From: Desulfobacterales bacterium
Lineage (GTDB): Bacteria; Desulfobacterota; Desulfobacteria; Desulfobacterales; JALSRD01
Reading direction: 5' to 3'
DNA length: 64,000 bases
Assembly: GCA_026984935.1 (NCBI GenBank)
Contig: JALSRD010000011.1
Coordinates: forward strand, 1 to 64,000
Part shown: positions 1 through 9,199 of the stretch, in pieces
Layout: every line of letters starts with the position of its first letter
Numbering within the stretch: position 1 is the stretch's first letter
Made by a program: the position numbers and the translations under genes
Notes under the pieces: model-generated
Seen by the model: the letters and a program-made list of their open reading frames with translations, nothing else
Database searches by the model: none
Told to the model about the DNA's origin: nothing

Positions 1-33
1 TAAGTTTTCAAAATTGCCTGTGCAAGATACAGG
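1..33 (-). mobile_element. MITE-like element, copy C (cut by window edge)
   Basis: These 33 bases match, in reverse orientation, the left end of the two complete copies at 38846-39103 and 47663-47918. They run from the TAAGTTTTCAAAATTG segment to the terminal inverted repeat, which here ends TGCAAGATACAGG. The rest lies outside the window. The five bases after it, TAACA at 34-38, are the expected place for one half of a 5-bp target duplication; the other half cannot be seen. Confidence 0.75.
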
Positions 34-34
34 T

Positions 35-48
35 AACAATTAATTGTT
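35..48. repeat. Perfect 14-bp palindrome upstream of CK-BON gene
   Basis: AACAATTAATTGTT is a perfect palindrome about 65 bases before the start codon at 115. It overlaps the presumed target site of the adjacent transposable element. It could be an operator, but AT-rich palindromes also arise by chance. A related but imperfect AATTAATTGTTAC occurs near 41213. Confidence 0.25.
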
Positions 49-114
49 CGTTGCGCTCCCTGCTGGCGGGGGTACACAGGTTTCGTTTGCGCTCAAGGGT
101 TGAGGAGGTACATC

Positions 115-921
115 ATGTCCGCTATCACGATTTCCCGGGGATCCTACACCCGCGGCAGGGAAGTGGCTCAAAAGGCCGCTGAAAAGCTGGGTTATGAGTG
201 TATCTCCCGCGAGGTTATTCTGGAGACTTCCAAAAAATTCAACATCCCGGAAGTAAAGCTCGTCCGGGCCATTCATGACGCGCCCTCCATCCTGGACCGC
301 TTCCGCTACGGGAGGGAAAAGTATATCGCTTTCATTCAGGCTGAAATCCTGCGCCGCATGCGCAAGGATAATATCATCTACTGCGGCCTGGCCGGCCATT
401 TTTTCGTACGCGACATCCGCCATATTTTACAGGTCAGGATACTGTCTGACTTCGAGGACCGCGTGAAAAACGAGATGGAACGTGAAAAGATCTCGGCGGA
501 AGCGGCTGCCGCCATCCTCAAAAAAGACGATGAGGAGCGGCGCCGATGGAGCCAGCATTTATATGGCATCGACACCCGCGATCCAAGCCTGTACGATTTG
601 GTGATCAACATCAAGAAGATGAGCGTGGATGATGCGGTGGAGGTCATCTGCAACACCGTGCAAATGGAGCATTTCCAACCCACTGAGCAGTCGCGCCGGG
701 CCATGGAAGACCTGTGGCTGGCCGCCGAGGTCAAGGTGGCGCTGGTGAGCCTGAAGCCCAATATCACCGTTGAAGTCTCAAACGGCATTGCCCTGATCAA
801 GACCACCGCCAGGGAATCACAGGAAGAGGGCTTGATCGATAAAATGGAGAAAATCGCCAGTGCCGTGCCCGGCATCCAGAAGGCCACCATGCAGGTCCGC
901 TGGAAGATCCCGGTGGATTGA
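115..921 (+). CDS. Cytidylate-kinase-like protein with C-terminal BON-like domain (CK-BON 1)
   Basis: This 268-residue protein resembles the cytidylate kinase-like family (Pfam Cytidylate_kin2 type). The N-terminus reads ITISRGSYTRGREVA, where family members usually have a glycine-rich SGG loop. Later family signatures are YCGLAGHFF, WSQHLYG and DPSLYDLV. The last ~65 residues resemble a BON domain (AAEVKVAL, then VSNGIALIKTT, then a VPGI turn). The start is the ATG at 115 behind AGGAGG at 103-108, not the upstream TTG. The reaction is unknown: the degenerate P-loop makes true CMP kinase activity doubtful. It is one of five paralogs in the window and faces the SLC13/CK-BON/two-component operon, whose last gene ends at 997. 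No signal peptide is visible, so a cytoplasmic location is likely. Confidence 0.8.
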   Translation: MSAITISRGSYTRGREVAQKAAEKLGYECISREVILETSKKFNIPEVKLVRAIHDAPSILDRFRYGREKYIAFIQAEILRRMRKDNIIYCGLAGHFFVRDIRHILQVRILSDFEDRVKNEMEREKISAEAAAAILKKDDEERRRWSQHLYGIDTRDPSLYDLVINIKKMSVDDAVEVICNTVQMEHFQPTEQSRRAMEDLWLAAEVKVALVSLKPNITVEVSNGIALIKTTARESQEEGLIDKMEKIASAVPGIQKATMQVRWKIPVD

Positions 922-996
922 GACGTGCCCGGAAAACATGCCGTGTTGCCATTGGTGGTTTGTGCAGAGAACCGAACCCGTCGGCTTTTCCCGCTT

Positions 997-2586
997 CTAA
1001 TGCGGGACACGCGTGACGGGCAGATAGACCGTAAACGTAGCTCCCTTCCCGACCTCGCTTTCAACGCGCATGAAACCGCCCAGCTGTTCTATGATGTTGC
1101 GTGAGACCGAGAGCCCCAGTCCGGTTCCGCGGCCCTCGGGTTTGGTCGTGAAAAAGGGATCGAAAATCCGGTCCTGAAGGCGCCTTGGGATGCCGGGACC
1201 GTTGTCGGTGATGCTGACAGCCACATATTCGGCCTGTGTGGGTGCATCGACAGTTACGGCGATACGGCCGTGCGCATTTTGCGAAAGTGCGTCCACGGCG
1301 TTTAGCAGCAGATTGACGAAAAGCTGGATGAGCAGTTGGCGATCGCTGTGAACGGGCGGCAGGTTGTCGGGAATACAGGTTTCAATGCGGATTTTCGACA
1401 TCCTGGCCTGACTGGAAACCAGCCGAATCGCCCTGCCGAGCATTTCTCCCAGATCCAGGCGTTTGATTTCCCTTTCACGCTGGCGTGCGAAATCCAGCAG
1501 GTTACGTACGATTTCGCGGCTGCGTTCGGTTTCGCCGACAATATCAGCGAGCATCTCCAGAGCCTCTGCAGGGGGTAGGTCCGCATAGTTTTCCTGCAGG
1601 CTGACGGCGGTCAGCAGGATATTGTTGAGTGGGTTGTTCAGTTCGTGCGCCACACCGGCCACCAGATTGCCGATTGCCCGGATTTTATGGCTTTGCACCA
1701 GAATCTCCTGGCGTTTTTCGATTTCGTCGATCATCTGATTCATGGCGGTGGCCAGTTGGGTGAATTCATCCCGGCGTGTTTTCTTGAATGTGATGCGGGT
1801 GTAATCACCGGCTGCAATACGTTCGGTGAAATCCGTCAAACGTCCCAGGGCAGTGACGATCTTGCGGTTGATATGCCAAGCGGCTGCGAACAGGATGATC
1901 ATCAGAACCGCCAGCAGAATCAGCGGGCCGGTGCGCAGCAGTGAAAATGTCCTGTCGAGGGCCCGGCGCTCCTGGATGGAAAAAGCGTCGGCGTCGGCGG
2001 TGAGCCGGTGGCCGTACTTTCGCAATCGGTGCTGTACTTCAGCACGGACTTCAGGGCTGTGGCCGCCGGCCAGTTTTTGCAGCCCGGCTGCGTAGCTGGC
2101 GAGACTCTTTTGCATGGCGGTCAGCCGGCCGCGGGACATGACCTTGAGGATATCGGCTTCATTGTCCGAGAGGATGCTGCGTGCTTTTTGCGTATGCAGT
2201 AAAGCGTCCCGCAGATGCGTACCGTAAAGAAAGTAGTTTTTTTCAAAGCGGCGCATCTGCGCCGTTTCATGGCGGTATGCATCGGCAAGTTCGAGAAAAC
2301 GGATTTTGTGGTGCACGGCGGGAAGTACGTAGATCGTCCACAGGGTGACCCCGGCACAGTAGACGAAAATTGCCGCAAAGGCCAGTATCAGCCTCAGGCG
2401 GACGGGAAAGCACGCCCGTTGCTGTATCCCCGTGTGCCGGCCGGCAGTAGCGGATTTACGTTCCGCGGCGTCCATGGGCGCGTATACGCACATGGACTCC
2501 CGGGGCCGGTCGGGCGCTTTATTCATGGTGTGGCCGCTGTCGTCCGTCATTGGCACCTGCGGTTTCCCGGTGGATTCGGCATTCAT
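997..2586 (-). CDS. Membrane sensor histidine kinase with HAMP domain
   Basis: This 529-residue kinase has a first membrane segment at about 65-88 and a periplasmic helical region with the motif QMRRFEKNYFL at 110-120. A second membrane segment lies at about 217-237, followed by HAMP. The H-box is GVAHELNNPLNN, and the ATPase domain shows [32 protein letters not shown] and a final TVYLP. It would autophosphorylate and pass phosphate to the single-domain regulator encoded 26 bases upstream. The start is uncertain: no good ribosome site precedes 2586, and several in-frame ATGs occur before the first membrane segment. It is the last gene of the operon that begins with the SLC13 permease at 6511. 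The MRR-x-EK motif is shared with the kinase at 7185. Confidence 0.9.
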   Translation of the reverse strand: MNAESTGKPQVPMTDDSGHTMNKAPDRPRESMCVYAPMDAAERKSATAGRHTGIQQRACFPVRLRLILAFAAIFVYCAGVTLWTIYVLPAVHHKIRFLELADAYRHETAQMRRFEKNYFLYGTHLRDALLHTQKARSILSDNEADILKVMSRGRLTAMQKSLASYAAGLQKLAGGHSPEVRAEVQHRLRKYGHRLTADADAFSIQERRALDRTFSLLRTGPLILLAVLMIILFAAAWHINRKIVTALGRLTDFTERIAAGDYTRITFKKTRRDEFTQLATAMNQMIDEIEKRQEILVQSHKIRAIGNLVAGVAHELNNPLNNILLTAVSLQENYADLPPAEALEMLADIVGETERSREIVRNLLDFARQREREIKRLDLGEMLGRAIRLVSSQARMSKIRIETCIPDNLPPVHSDRQLLIQLFVNLLLNAVDALSQNAHGRIAVTVDAPTQAEYVAVSITDNGPGIPRRLQDRIFDPFFTTKPEGRGTGLGLSVSRNIIEQLGGFMRVESEVGKGATFTVYLPVTRVPH

Positions 2587-2612
2587 GGGAGATTTCGGCG
2601 GCCGCCTTCAAT

Positions 2613-2990
2613 TCAGGCGGAGGGCGCCCGGGCCGCTTTCTCAATGACGGTCCGCAAATCCCCCGGTTTAAACGGCTTGGCGATGAAATCGAAAGCCCCC
2701 TTGTCCAGCGCCCGGCGCGCAAGATCGACGGACGCATACCCGGTGATAATAATCACTTTGGTCTGTGGGATGTTGGCTCGCACGTACTCCAGAATCTGCA
2801 TGCCGTCGACATCGTCCATGCGCACATCGGTGATGACGATGTCGAATCTCTCTTTTGAAAGGCGCGCTATAGCACTGCGGCCGTCACCGAAGGTTTCTAC
2901 CGTGTAGCCGCTGCTCTCCAGCGAGGGCTTCAAACGTTTTCCCACGATGGCCTCGTCATCCACCACCATGATTTTCAGTTTCTGATTCAT
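2613..2990 (-). CDS. Single-domain response regulator
   Basis: This 125-residue receiver domain has no output domain. The acidic pair is DDE at 11-13, the phosphoacceptor is Asp55 (VITDVRM), and the Thr and Lys switch residues are in ITGY and AKPF. It is the probable partner of the kinase encoded just downstream. Close relatives are at 8699 and 9200; all three share a [TIV]VG-x-RLK motif at the start of helix 1. Without an output domain it must act by protein contact or as a phosphate relay. Confidence 0.9.
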   Translation of the reverse strand: MNQKLKIMVVDDEAIVGKRLKPSLESSGYTVETFGDGRSAIARLSKERFDIVITDVRMDDVDGMQILEYVRANIPQTKVIIITGYASVDLARRALDKGAFDFIAKPFKPGDLRTVIEKAARAPSA

Positions 2991-3048
2991 GACTCCGTCC
3001 CCTCAAAGGCCCGCCCCCGCTCCCGGCAGCTGGATTTGGGCCCTTTGG

Positions 3049-3825
3049 CTATAATCTGGCCAGCAGCCCGCTGGCGGCATGCACTTCGACGAAAGACACG
3101 CCTTCGATGTTGCCGGCCTTGATTTTGATGTCTTCGATGACCTTGTTGCGGTTGCGTCGCGAAACCCTGGTTCTGACGATAATCGTGCCCTTGTGGGCTT
3201 CGACTTTGATGTTGGTGTAATCCTTGAGCAGCTGCGAGCGCACCCGGCTGGAGAGCTCCAGGTCTTTCAGGCAGTTGACAGAGAAAGTGTTTGCTCTGAA
3301 TCGGCTGTCCGCAGACATGGCAACCAACGTCCGGACCGCTTCCGTTTCATCGGTTTCGGCCAGGCGGATCACCGTATCGTACTGCGCCGGATCGGTCTGG
3401 TCCATGTCAAAGGCCGTCAGCGACCACTGACGGCAGAGTTGCTCCAACTGTTTGGCATCGGTCTGTGATGCGCCGGCCGCCTTATCAGTTGTGGAAATGA
3501 TGCGCACGCGGATGGCATGTGACACGCCCAGAACGTATAGATGCGCGGCCAGTCCGTGGCAGACCACGTGGTCTGCCAGCAATTTGTCCAGTGTGGCTTC
3601 CTGGATCAGCGCCAGTTGGCGCCGCCAGTTTTTCTTGAAGATCTGTGCCGGCGGGGTCGCCGCATCCAGCAGCCGGTTCAGCCGTTCTTCGGGAATGTCA
3701 TGTTTCGCGGCGATTCCCTCCAGGATCTCCCGGTCGATATAACGGTATCCCAGTGCGGCGGCCGTTTTTTCGGCAATGCGCCGACCGATTGGATAAGCAT
3801 CTGCCGAGACAACGAAAATGGGCAT
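3049..3825 (-). CDS. Divergent CK-BON paralog (CK-BON 2)
   Basis: This 258-residue protein aligns along its whole length with the CK-BON proteins: GYRYIDREILEGIA near the N-terminus, CHGLAAHLYV in the middle, DPAQYDTVIRL, then a BON-like end (VEAHKGTIIVRTRV). It has lost the SRG of the P-loop region, reading VVSADAYPIGRRIA instead, and the WSQHLYG motif is eroded to WSLTAFD. It is therefore probably non-catalytic or has a changed ligand. The start is the ATG at 3825 with AAAGG upstream; the TTG at 3831 is less likely. It lies between CK-BON 3 and the response regulator in one operon. Confidence 0.75.
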   Translation of the reverse strand: MPIFVVSADAYPIGRRIAEKTAAALGYRYIDREILEGIAAKHDIPEERLNRLLDAATPPAQIFKKNWRRQLALIQEATLDKLLADHVVCHGLAAHLYVLGVSHAIRVRIISTTDKAAGASQTDAKQLEQLCRQWSLTAFDMDQTDPAQYDTVIRLAETDETEAVRTLVAMSADSRFRANTFSVNCLKDLELSSRVRSQLLKDYTNIKVEAHKGTIIVRTRVSRRNRNKVIEDIKIKAGNIEGVSFVEVHAASGLLARL

Positions 3826-3875
3826 ATTCAAACCTTTCTGGCAACAGATGGCGCCGTCTTCAGACCATGGCGCTG

Positions 3876-4685
3876 TTACACCGCCCCGGAGGGGACGGGT
3901 CCTGTACGGATTTCCAGGTTGTTGATGTCGCTGTATTCCGTGCTCAGGGACTGGATGCGTTTTCGCAGTCGGCGCACGGTGCGCTCACCGGCCTGGGTGT
4001 AGACCAGCACGTTGCCGTACTCGCTGGTGACACCGGCATTGGCATCGATCTCCACGATGGCGGTTTTGACCCGGCAGGCCAGATGCAGGTCGTCGAGGCG
4101 TTGTTGCGAGGCGCCGGTGGCGCAAAACTGCCGTTTGGCGGCGGCCTGGCAGATAAAGTCAACCGCATCTTCCACGCCGAGTTTTTGAATCTTAATGACC
4201 AGGTCGTACAGGCTGCTGTCCCAGGGGTCTTTGCCGTAGAGCGCCTGCGCCCACTTGCGCCGTTCCTGATCGTCTTTGAGCAGCAGTGCCCTGGCTTTTT
4301 CAAGGTTGATGTGTTCACGGGCGGCTTCGGCGCGGATGCGGCTGTCCATGTCCGAGATGATGCGCACCTTGAGCACGTGGGAGACGCCCTCGAGGAGGAA
4401 GTGGCCGGCCAGGCCGTGATAGACCACGTTGTCTCTGCGGATACGCTGGATGAGCGCGCTGCGGATGCAGGCGATATAGACCCGCCGGTCGTGTCCGAAG
4501 CGGTCCAGCACGCCGGGGGCATCGTGGATGGCGCGGATGAGCTTGACTTCGGGGATGTTGAAGCGTTTGCTGGCATCCAGCAGTACTTCGCGGCTGATGC
4601 AGGCATAGCCCAGACGCACAGCTACCTGCTCGGCCACTTCTTTTCCCCGGCTGTAGGACCCGCGCGAAATGGTGATGACGGCCAT
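3876..4685 (-). CDS. Cytidylate-kinase-like/BON protein (CK-BON 3)
   Basis: This 269-residue protein has ITISRGSYSRGKEVA at the N-terminus, ACISREVLLDAS, YHGLAGHFLLEGV, WAQALYGKDPWDSSLYDLVIKI and a C-terminal BON-like segment (CRVKTAIVEID, then SEYGNVLVYTQ). The ATG at 4685 has AAAGGA eight bases upstream. It begins 17 bases after the SLC13 permease gene ends and 50 bases before CK-BON 2 starts, so the three are probably co-transcribed. The physical link to an anion permease is the main functional clue. The true substrate is unknown. Confidence 0.8.
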   Translation of the reverse strand: MAVITISRGSYSRGKEVAEQVAVRLGYACISREVLLDASKRFNIPEVKLIRAIHDAPGVLDRFGHDRRVYIACIRSALIQRIRRDNVVYHGLAGHFLLEGVSHVLKVRIISDMDSRIRAEAAREHINLEKARALLLKDDQERRKWAQALYGKDPWDSSLYDLVIKIQKLGVEDAVDFICQAAAKRQFCATGASQQRLDDLHLACRVKTAIVEIDANAGVTSEYGNVLVYTQAGERTVRRLRKRIQSLSTEYSDINNLEIRTGPVPSGAV

Positions 4686-4702
4686 CGGGATTCCTTTCTA
4701 GG

Positions 4703-6511
4703 TCAGATTCCGTAAATGAGGTAGATCATACCGATCATAACGACGATGAACAGGGCGCTGATGACCAGCCCGGCCCTCATGAAATCGATGCTGCGGTATC
4801 CGCCGGGCCCCATATAGAGCGCGTTTACCTGGTGGGTCGGCAGCAGAAAAGAGTTGCTGGTGGCCAGCCCCACCACCAGGGCGGCCATGCGCGGGTCGGC
4901 ATGTGCCGCCATGGCCATGTTGACCACCAGCGGCACCAGCAGCACCGTAGCGCCCACGTTGGAAATAACCAGCGTAAAAATGGTGGAGAGGATGCCGATG
5001 ACCGTCAGTAAAACGACGGGTGAAACCGTTCCGATGGTCTTGAGTACGGCATGCGCGATCCAGGCGGCCGTGCCCGTGTTCTGGGTGGCGATTCCCAGGG
5101 GGATCAGGCCGGCCAGCAGGAAGATGGTGCGCCAGTCCACGGACTGGTAGGCTTCGTCGATGCTGAGCACGCGGGTGATGACCATGCCCAGCGCGCCGGT
5201 CATCAGGCTGACGGACAGCTGGATATGAAATATCATGATCATGGTCAGGGCGGTCAGCAGCCATAAGCCGGCCAACAGGGCTTTTTCGGGCCGCAGCGTT
5301 TCAACGTCGATGGGCGTGGTGAACAGCAGGCTGCGCTCTTGCTGCAGCACTTTGAGACGCGACCACTTTCCGTAAATGAGGATCGCATCACCCACCGACA
5401 GCTTCAGGTCCCCGATCTCGGCGCGGTAGGTCTGCCCCTGCCGGTAAATGGCCAGAGGCGTCACCCGGAAGCGATCCTGCAGGTTCACCTGGTTCAAGGT
5501 TTTTCCCTCCAGAGCGGATCGCGGCGCCACGACCGCTTCCACGGTACCGGCGTTTTCCGCGGTCACATCGTTCTGGAAGAACTGCAGTCGATCTTTGAGT
5601 TCCATGCCCTCCTTTTGGGCCATGCGTTTGACATCGGAAAGGCGGCCACGCACGACGATATCGATATCGGAGCGGATTTCGGTTTCCGGCGGCGGCGATA
5701 TCAGTTTGTAGTCCGGTGGTTCGGTCAGCGCCACGGTATTGACCAGGTAGCGCCGCCGCAGGTCGTCGACCCGCACGGGGTCGCGGTAATCGGTGAAGTC
5801 CGCAGGGGTATGCAGTTCGTACATATCCCCCATTTCCTTGAGCGCGGCGGGGATTTCCGGAAGGGATTCGTCGTCAGCTGTTTCGGCCGGCTTCTGAGGG
5901 AGGATGAAACGTCCCAGCACGATAAAACAGGCGATGCCGGTGGCCACCAGCGCCAGCCCGATGGGTGTGACGTCGAACAGGCCGAAAGGCTCGAGGTGGA
6001 AAGGCGCCAGCAGGTCGTTTAACAGGATCAGCGGGCTGCAGCCCACCAGGGTGACGGTGCCTCCGAGAATGGCGGAAAAGCCCACCGGCATCAGCAGCCG
6101 GCTGATGGGGATTTTCACCGATTTGCTGATGCGCTGGATGGCCGGCAGAAAGAGCGCCGCCGCGCCGATGTTCTGCATGAAACTGGAAATCAGGGCCACG
6201 GTCAGCGAGATGAAGACAACCACTCTGGAGGCGCTCCCACCGGCCAGGCGCATGATAGGCGCCACCAGCTTGTTGATGATTCCGGTCTTGTCGAGACCGG
6301 CGCCGATGATGATCACCGCGATGATCGAGATGACGGCATTGCTGGAAAATCCGACGAAGGCTTCTTTGGGGGAAACCAGGTGCAATAGGGGCAGGGCCAC
6401 CATCATCAGAATGGCCACCACATCGACCCGTACCCATTCCACGACGAAGAGGAAGACGGCGACGCCGATCATTGCCATCACCAGGATCATTTCAGTCGTC
6501 AGCGGCTCCAT
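4703..6511 (-). CDS. SLC13/DASS-type anion permease with two RCK_C domains
   Basis: This 602-residue membrane transporter has about eleven hydrophobic segments. A central hydrophilic part (about 215-400) carries two TrkA_C/RCK_C-like domains, the second around VVAPRSALEGKTLNQVNL. The paired SLC13 signatures are IISNVGATVLLVP-like in the second half and FMQNIGAAALFLPA in the first. Proteins of this layout are predicted sodium-coupled sulfate, phosphate or dicarboxylate carriers; in a sulfate reducer sulfate is an attractive but unproven substrate. The ATG at 6511 has GGAAAGGAA upstream. It is the first gene of a five-gene minus-strand operon ending in a two-component pair, so the kinase may sense the transported anion. 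Confidence 0.88.
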   Translation of the reverse strand: MEPLTTEMILVMAMIGVAVFLFVVEWVRVDVVAILMMVALPLLHLVSPKEAFVGFSSNAVISIIAVIIIGAGLDKTGIINKLVAPIMRLAGGSASRVVVFISLTVALISSFMQNIGAAALFLPAIQRISKSVKIPISRLLMPVGFSAILGGTVTLVGCSPLILLNDLLAPFHLEPFGLFDVTPIGLALVATGIACFIVLGRFILPQKPAETADDESLPEIPAALKEMGDMYELHTPADFTDYRDPVRVDDLRRRYLVNTVALTEPPDYKLISPPPETEIRSDIDIVVRGRLSDVKRMAQKEGMELKDRLQFFQNDVTAENAGTVEAVVAPRSALEGKTLNQVNLQDRFRVTPLAIYRQGQTYRAEIGDLKLSVGDAILIYGKWSRLKVLQQERSLLFTTPIDVETLRPEKALLAGLWLLTALTMIMIFHIQLSVSLMTGALGMVITRVLSIDEAYQSVDWRTIFLLAGLIPLGIATQNTGTAAWIAHAVLKTIGTVSPVVLLTVIGILSTIFTLVISNVGATVLLVPLVVNMAMAAHADPRMAALVVGLATSNSFLLPTHQVNALYMGPGGYRSIDFMRAGLVISALFIVVMIGMIYLIYGI

Positions 6512-7184
6512 CGGTTTCCTTTCCAGCCGAGTTTGCTGTCATCGGCATCCGGCCGTTGCCCGCTTGGGACGTTGCCTTTGGTTGTTGCTGTGCGGCTCCA
6601 CCTCCGTGTACGCAATTCGAGGGACGTTTGAGGGAATTTCGTCGACGCTGCATCCGTTTGAGGATAACGGAAGGCCTTGGAGATTGACAGATACGGGGTA
6701 GGGATGATTTGATGCTGCGGGCCGCCGCTTTGCCACCCAAGCGGAGATGGAGATGACGTCTGCGGTCCATTTCTGCAGGCGTTGCATACGGATGATAACT
6801 CCGCTTTTGCCCCGGGCAAGCCCGGTGGTTTCGGGAGATCCGGGGCACCGGTTCTTGGCGTTGCATCTGCCGGAGGGCCGGCGGGCACGCATGGCTGCCT
6901 TGCGAGCAGGCTGTCCCGGAGGCCTGGGGAAAGCCCCGTTCTTTAGGCGGCCGGTGGTTGCTCGCGGCGCGATGTCGCTTGTCTTTTTTAAACAGATCCT
7001 GTATTAGCAGGCAAGCCGCATCTTGCAAAAAGAAAACGCACTATATCAAAATAGATGCGAAATGCAAGATCAAATAAAGGGAAGAAGGCCCGATGACGAA
7101 ATGCTTTCAACCCGCCCCTTTGCGGTTTACACGGCTTGAAGTGCGATAAACGGGCTGCTGTGCCTGACCAAGCGGAAACTTTAT
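6512..7184. other. Divergent intergenic region
   Basis: This 673-base region separates the minus-strand SLC13 operon from the plus-strand histidine kinase gene. I see no supported gene; the open frames have no coherent protein features. A weak minus-strand promoter candidate is TTGCAT, 16 bases, TATAGT at 7067 down to 7040. A GC-rich stretch with repeated CCGG elements lies at about 6805-6850. Promoters for both directions are expected here. Confidence 0.5.
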
Positions 7185-8651
7185 ATGCAACAGCAAAACG
7201 GCAACCGCAGGGCTGATAATTTTCCCCACACGATCCGCAATGAGATCAATATCGCATTTCTGGTTTTTTTCGTGCTCATCGCGCTGCTGGTCCTGGGCGG
7301 CTACAACAATTTCCGCCGTCTGGACCGGGCCGTGGAATTTTTTACGTTGGCCGAGGACCTGGACACCAGTATTCTGGAGATGCGGCGCAATGAGAAGAAT
7401 TTTTTCATCCTGCCCGAGCAGTTCAGCTACGATGAAACCCTCGAATATGCCGGCCGTGTTCAGAACCTCCTGGATCGGCACGGTCAAACGTTCAAATGGG
7501 GCATGGGAGATGCCAAACTGAACAGCCTGCGCAAAGAGCTTCAGAGCTATGTCGCTTTGATGAACCAGTTGAGCAATACATCCCCCAAGGATTCATCCTA
7601 CGGTGACGTCAAGGCCAGCATCCGGGCCCGGGGGGAAGCGCTGCTGGCGATTACCCGCGAACAGGCCGGCAGGAAACGCGGTGATGTCAAGGACCTTTTG
7701 AGACAGACCATGCGCTATCCGCTGATCACCCTGGCCGCCATGGCGCTTTTGCTGGTGCTGACCCTCTACGTCACCAACCGCCGAATTCTCGGGCCGTTGC
7801 GGGATATCACCGAGGATGCCCGCGGTATTGCGGAAGGTGCTTTTCGCCGTATTCCGGAAAAGCCGGGGCGCCGAAATGAAATCTACAACCTGGTGGCCGC
7901 GTTAAACCGCATGATGGATGAGATCGAAACACGACAGGACCAGCTGGTGCAGTCCAGCAAGATCGCCGCCATCGGTACGCTCACATCGGGAATCGCTCAC
8001 GAACTGAACAATCCCATCAACAACCTCGGACTGATTGTCGAGTCGCTCATGGAAGACGGCGAAGAGATGACCTCCGATGAACGCATGCGGCTGTATGAAG
8101 AGGCTCTGGACCAGGCCGACCGTGCCAGCGAAACGGTCAAAAACCTGCTGGAGTTCTCCCGGGCCAGCCACCCGCGTCTGGAAGAGGTCAGCCTGGAAGA
8201 GGTGTTTGGCAAAATTCAGCGCCTTTTGCAAAATGAGATGGACCTGCACAACATCCAGTTCTCCCTGAATGTGCGCCACGATCTGCCCTTGATGTATCTT
8301 GACCGCAGCGGGCTGCAGCAGGTGCTGCTCAATCTGATGCTAAACGCCATTCAGGCCATGGGGAATGGCGGCAGGCTGGAAGTCAGAGCCGATTTTGCGG
8401 CTGGCCGCAGGGAAGTGCGCATCGATGTGACCGACAATGGCCCGGGGATTCCTCCAGAGCATTTGAAGCAGATTTTTGACCCCTTTTTCACCACCAAACC
8501 CGAAGGCCAGGGCACGGGGCTCGGCCTTTCGGTCAGCTACAGCATTATTAAAAAGCAGGGCGGCCGCATGGAGGTGAAAAGCGCCGAGGGCGCGGGCACG
8601 CGCTTTTCAATTTTCCTGCCGCGCAGGAATAAACCCGCAGCAGCCGGCTGA
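7185..8651 (+). CDS. Membrane sensor histidine kinase with HAMP domain
   Basis: This 488-residue kinase has membrane segments at about 22-41 and 180-200 flanking a periplasmic helical sensor with [11 protein letters not shown] at 65-75. HAMP follows, then the H-box [44 protein letters not shown] and a final FSIFLP. It is a clear paralog of the kinase at 997-2586. The MRR-x-EK-[ND]-[FY] motif is typical of helical-bundle periplasmic sensor domains. Its partner is the single-domain regulator 47 bases downstream. The ligand is unknown. Confidence 0.9.
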   Translation: MQQQNGNRRADNFPHTIRNEINIAFLVFFVLIALLVLGGYNNFRRLDRAVEFFTLAEDLDTSILEMRRNEKNFFILPEQFSYDETLEYAGRVQNLLDRHGQTFKWGMGDAKLNSLRKELQSYVALMNQLSNTSPKDSSYGDVKASIRARGEALLAITREQAGRKRGDVKDLLRQTMRYPLITLAAMALLLVLTLYVTNRRILGPLRDITEDARGIAEGAFRRIPEKPGRRNEIYNLVAALNRMMDEIETRQDQLVQSSKIAAIGTLTSGIAHELNNPINNLGLIVESLMEDGEEMTSDERMRLYEEALDQADRASETVKNLLEFSRASHPRLEEVSLEEVFGKIQRLLQNEMDLHNIQFSLNVRHDLPLMYLDRSGLQQVLLNLMLNAIQAMGNGGRLEVRADFAAGRREVRIDVTDNGPGIPPEHLKQIFDPFFTTKPEGQGTGLGLSVSYSIIKKQGGRMEVKSAEGAGTRFSIFLPRRNKPAAAG

Positions 8652-8698
8652 GGCCGGGATTCCCGTCGGCGGCAGCTGGAATGTGAGGAGATCAAGCC

Positions 8699-9106
8699 AT
8701 GGGCAATCCGCTGGATATTCTTCTGATAGACGATGAAGCCGTGGTGGGTGACCGGCTCAAACCGGCACTGGAAAAACAGGGTGACCACGTGGAGTCTTAC
8801 GTGGATCCGAAGCAGGCAAAGGCGCGCATTGAAGAAAAAGATTTTGACATCATTATTACGGATATCCGCATGGCCGAGGTCGATGGTATCCAGATCCTGG
8901 AGTGGGCCCAGGCCAAAAGCCGCCGTACCAAGGTCATCATGATCACCGGTTACGCCACCATGGAACTGGCGCGCGAAGCCCTCAACAAGGGGGCTTTCGA
9001 TTTCATTGCCAAGCCGTTTAAGATGAAGGAAGTCCGGGCAGCCGTCGGCAAGGCAGCTCAAGCCCTGCGCGAGGCCGAAGATGGAGCGGGTGGTAGGCTG
9101 TCCTGA
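8699..9106 (+). CDS. Single-domain response regulator
   Basis: This 135-residue receiver domain has LLIDDEAVVGDRLKP, the phosphoacceptor Asp in IIITDIRM, MITGYA and IAKPFK. It has no output domain. The ATG at 8699 is preceded by TGAGGAGAT. It is co-directional with the kinase at 7185 and is its presumed partner. It ends about 90 bases before the end of the convergent regulator gene at 9200. Confidence 0.9.
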   Translation: MGNPLDILLIDDEAVVGDRLKPALEKQGDHVESYVDPKQAKARIEEKDFDIIITDIRMAEVDGIQILEWAQAKSRRTKVIMITGYATMELAREALNKGAFDFIAKPFKMKEVRAAVGKAAQALREAEDGAGGRLS

Positions 9107-9199
9107 GGTGGCCTTCGGACGGACAATGGCGCTTTTCGACGCAACGTCTTGAAATCCGTCTGAAACCGGCCTGCCGATTTTTTAGAAGCTTGACAGGAT

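Noticed and set aside
115-921. Housekeeping cytidylate kinase (cmk)
   Set aside because: The P-loop is degenerate, a BON-like domain follows and five paralogs exist, so a simple cmk label would mislead.
2215-2907. Long plus-strand open frame opposite the kinase and regulator genes
   Set aside because: It is the antisense shadow of two well-supported genes in high-GC DNA and has no family features.
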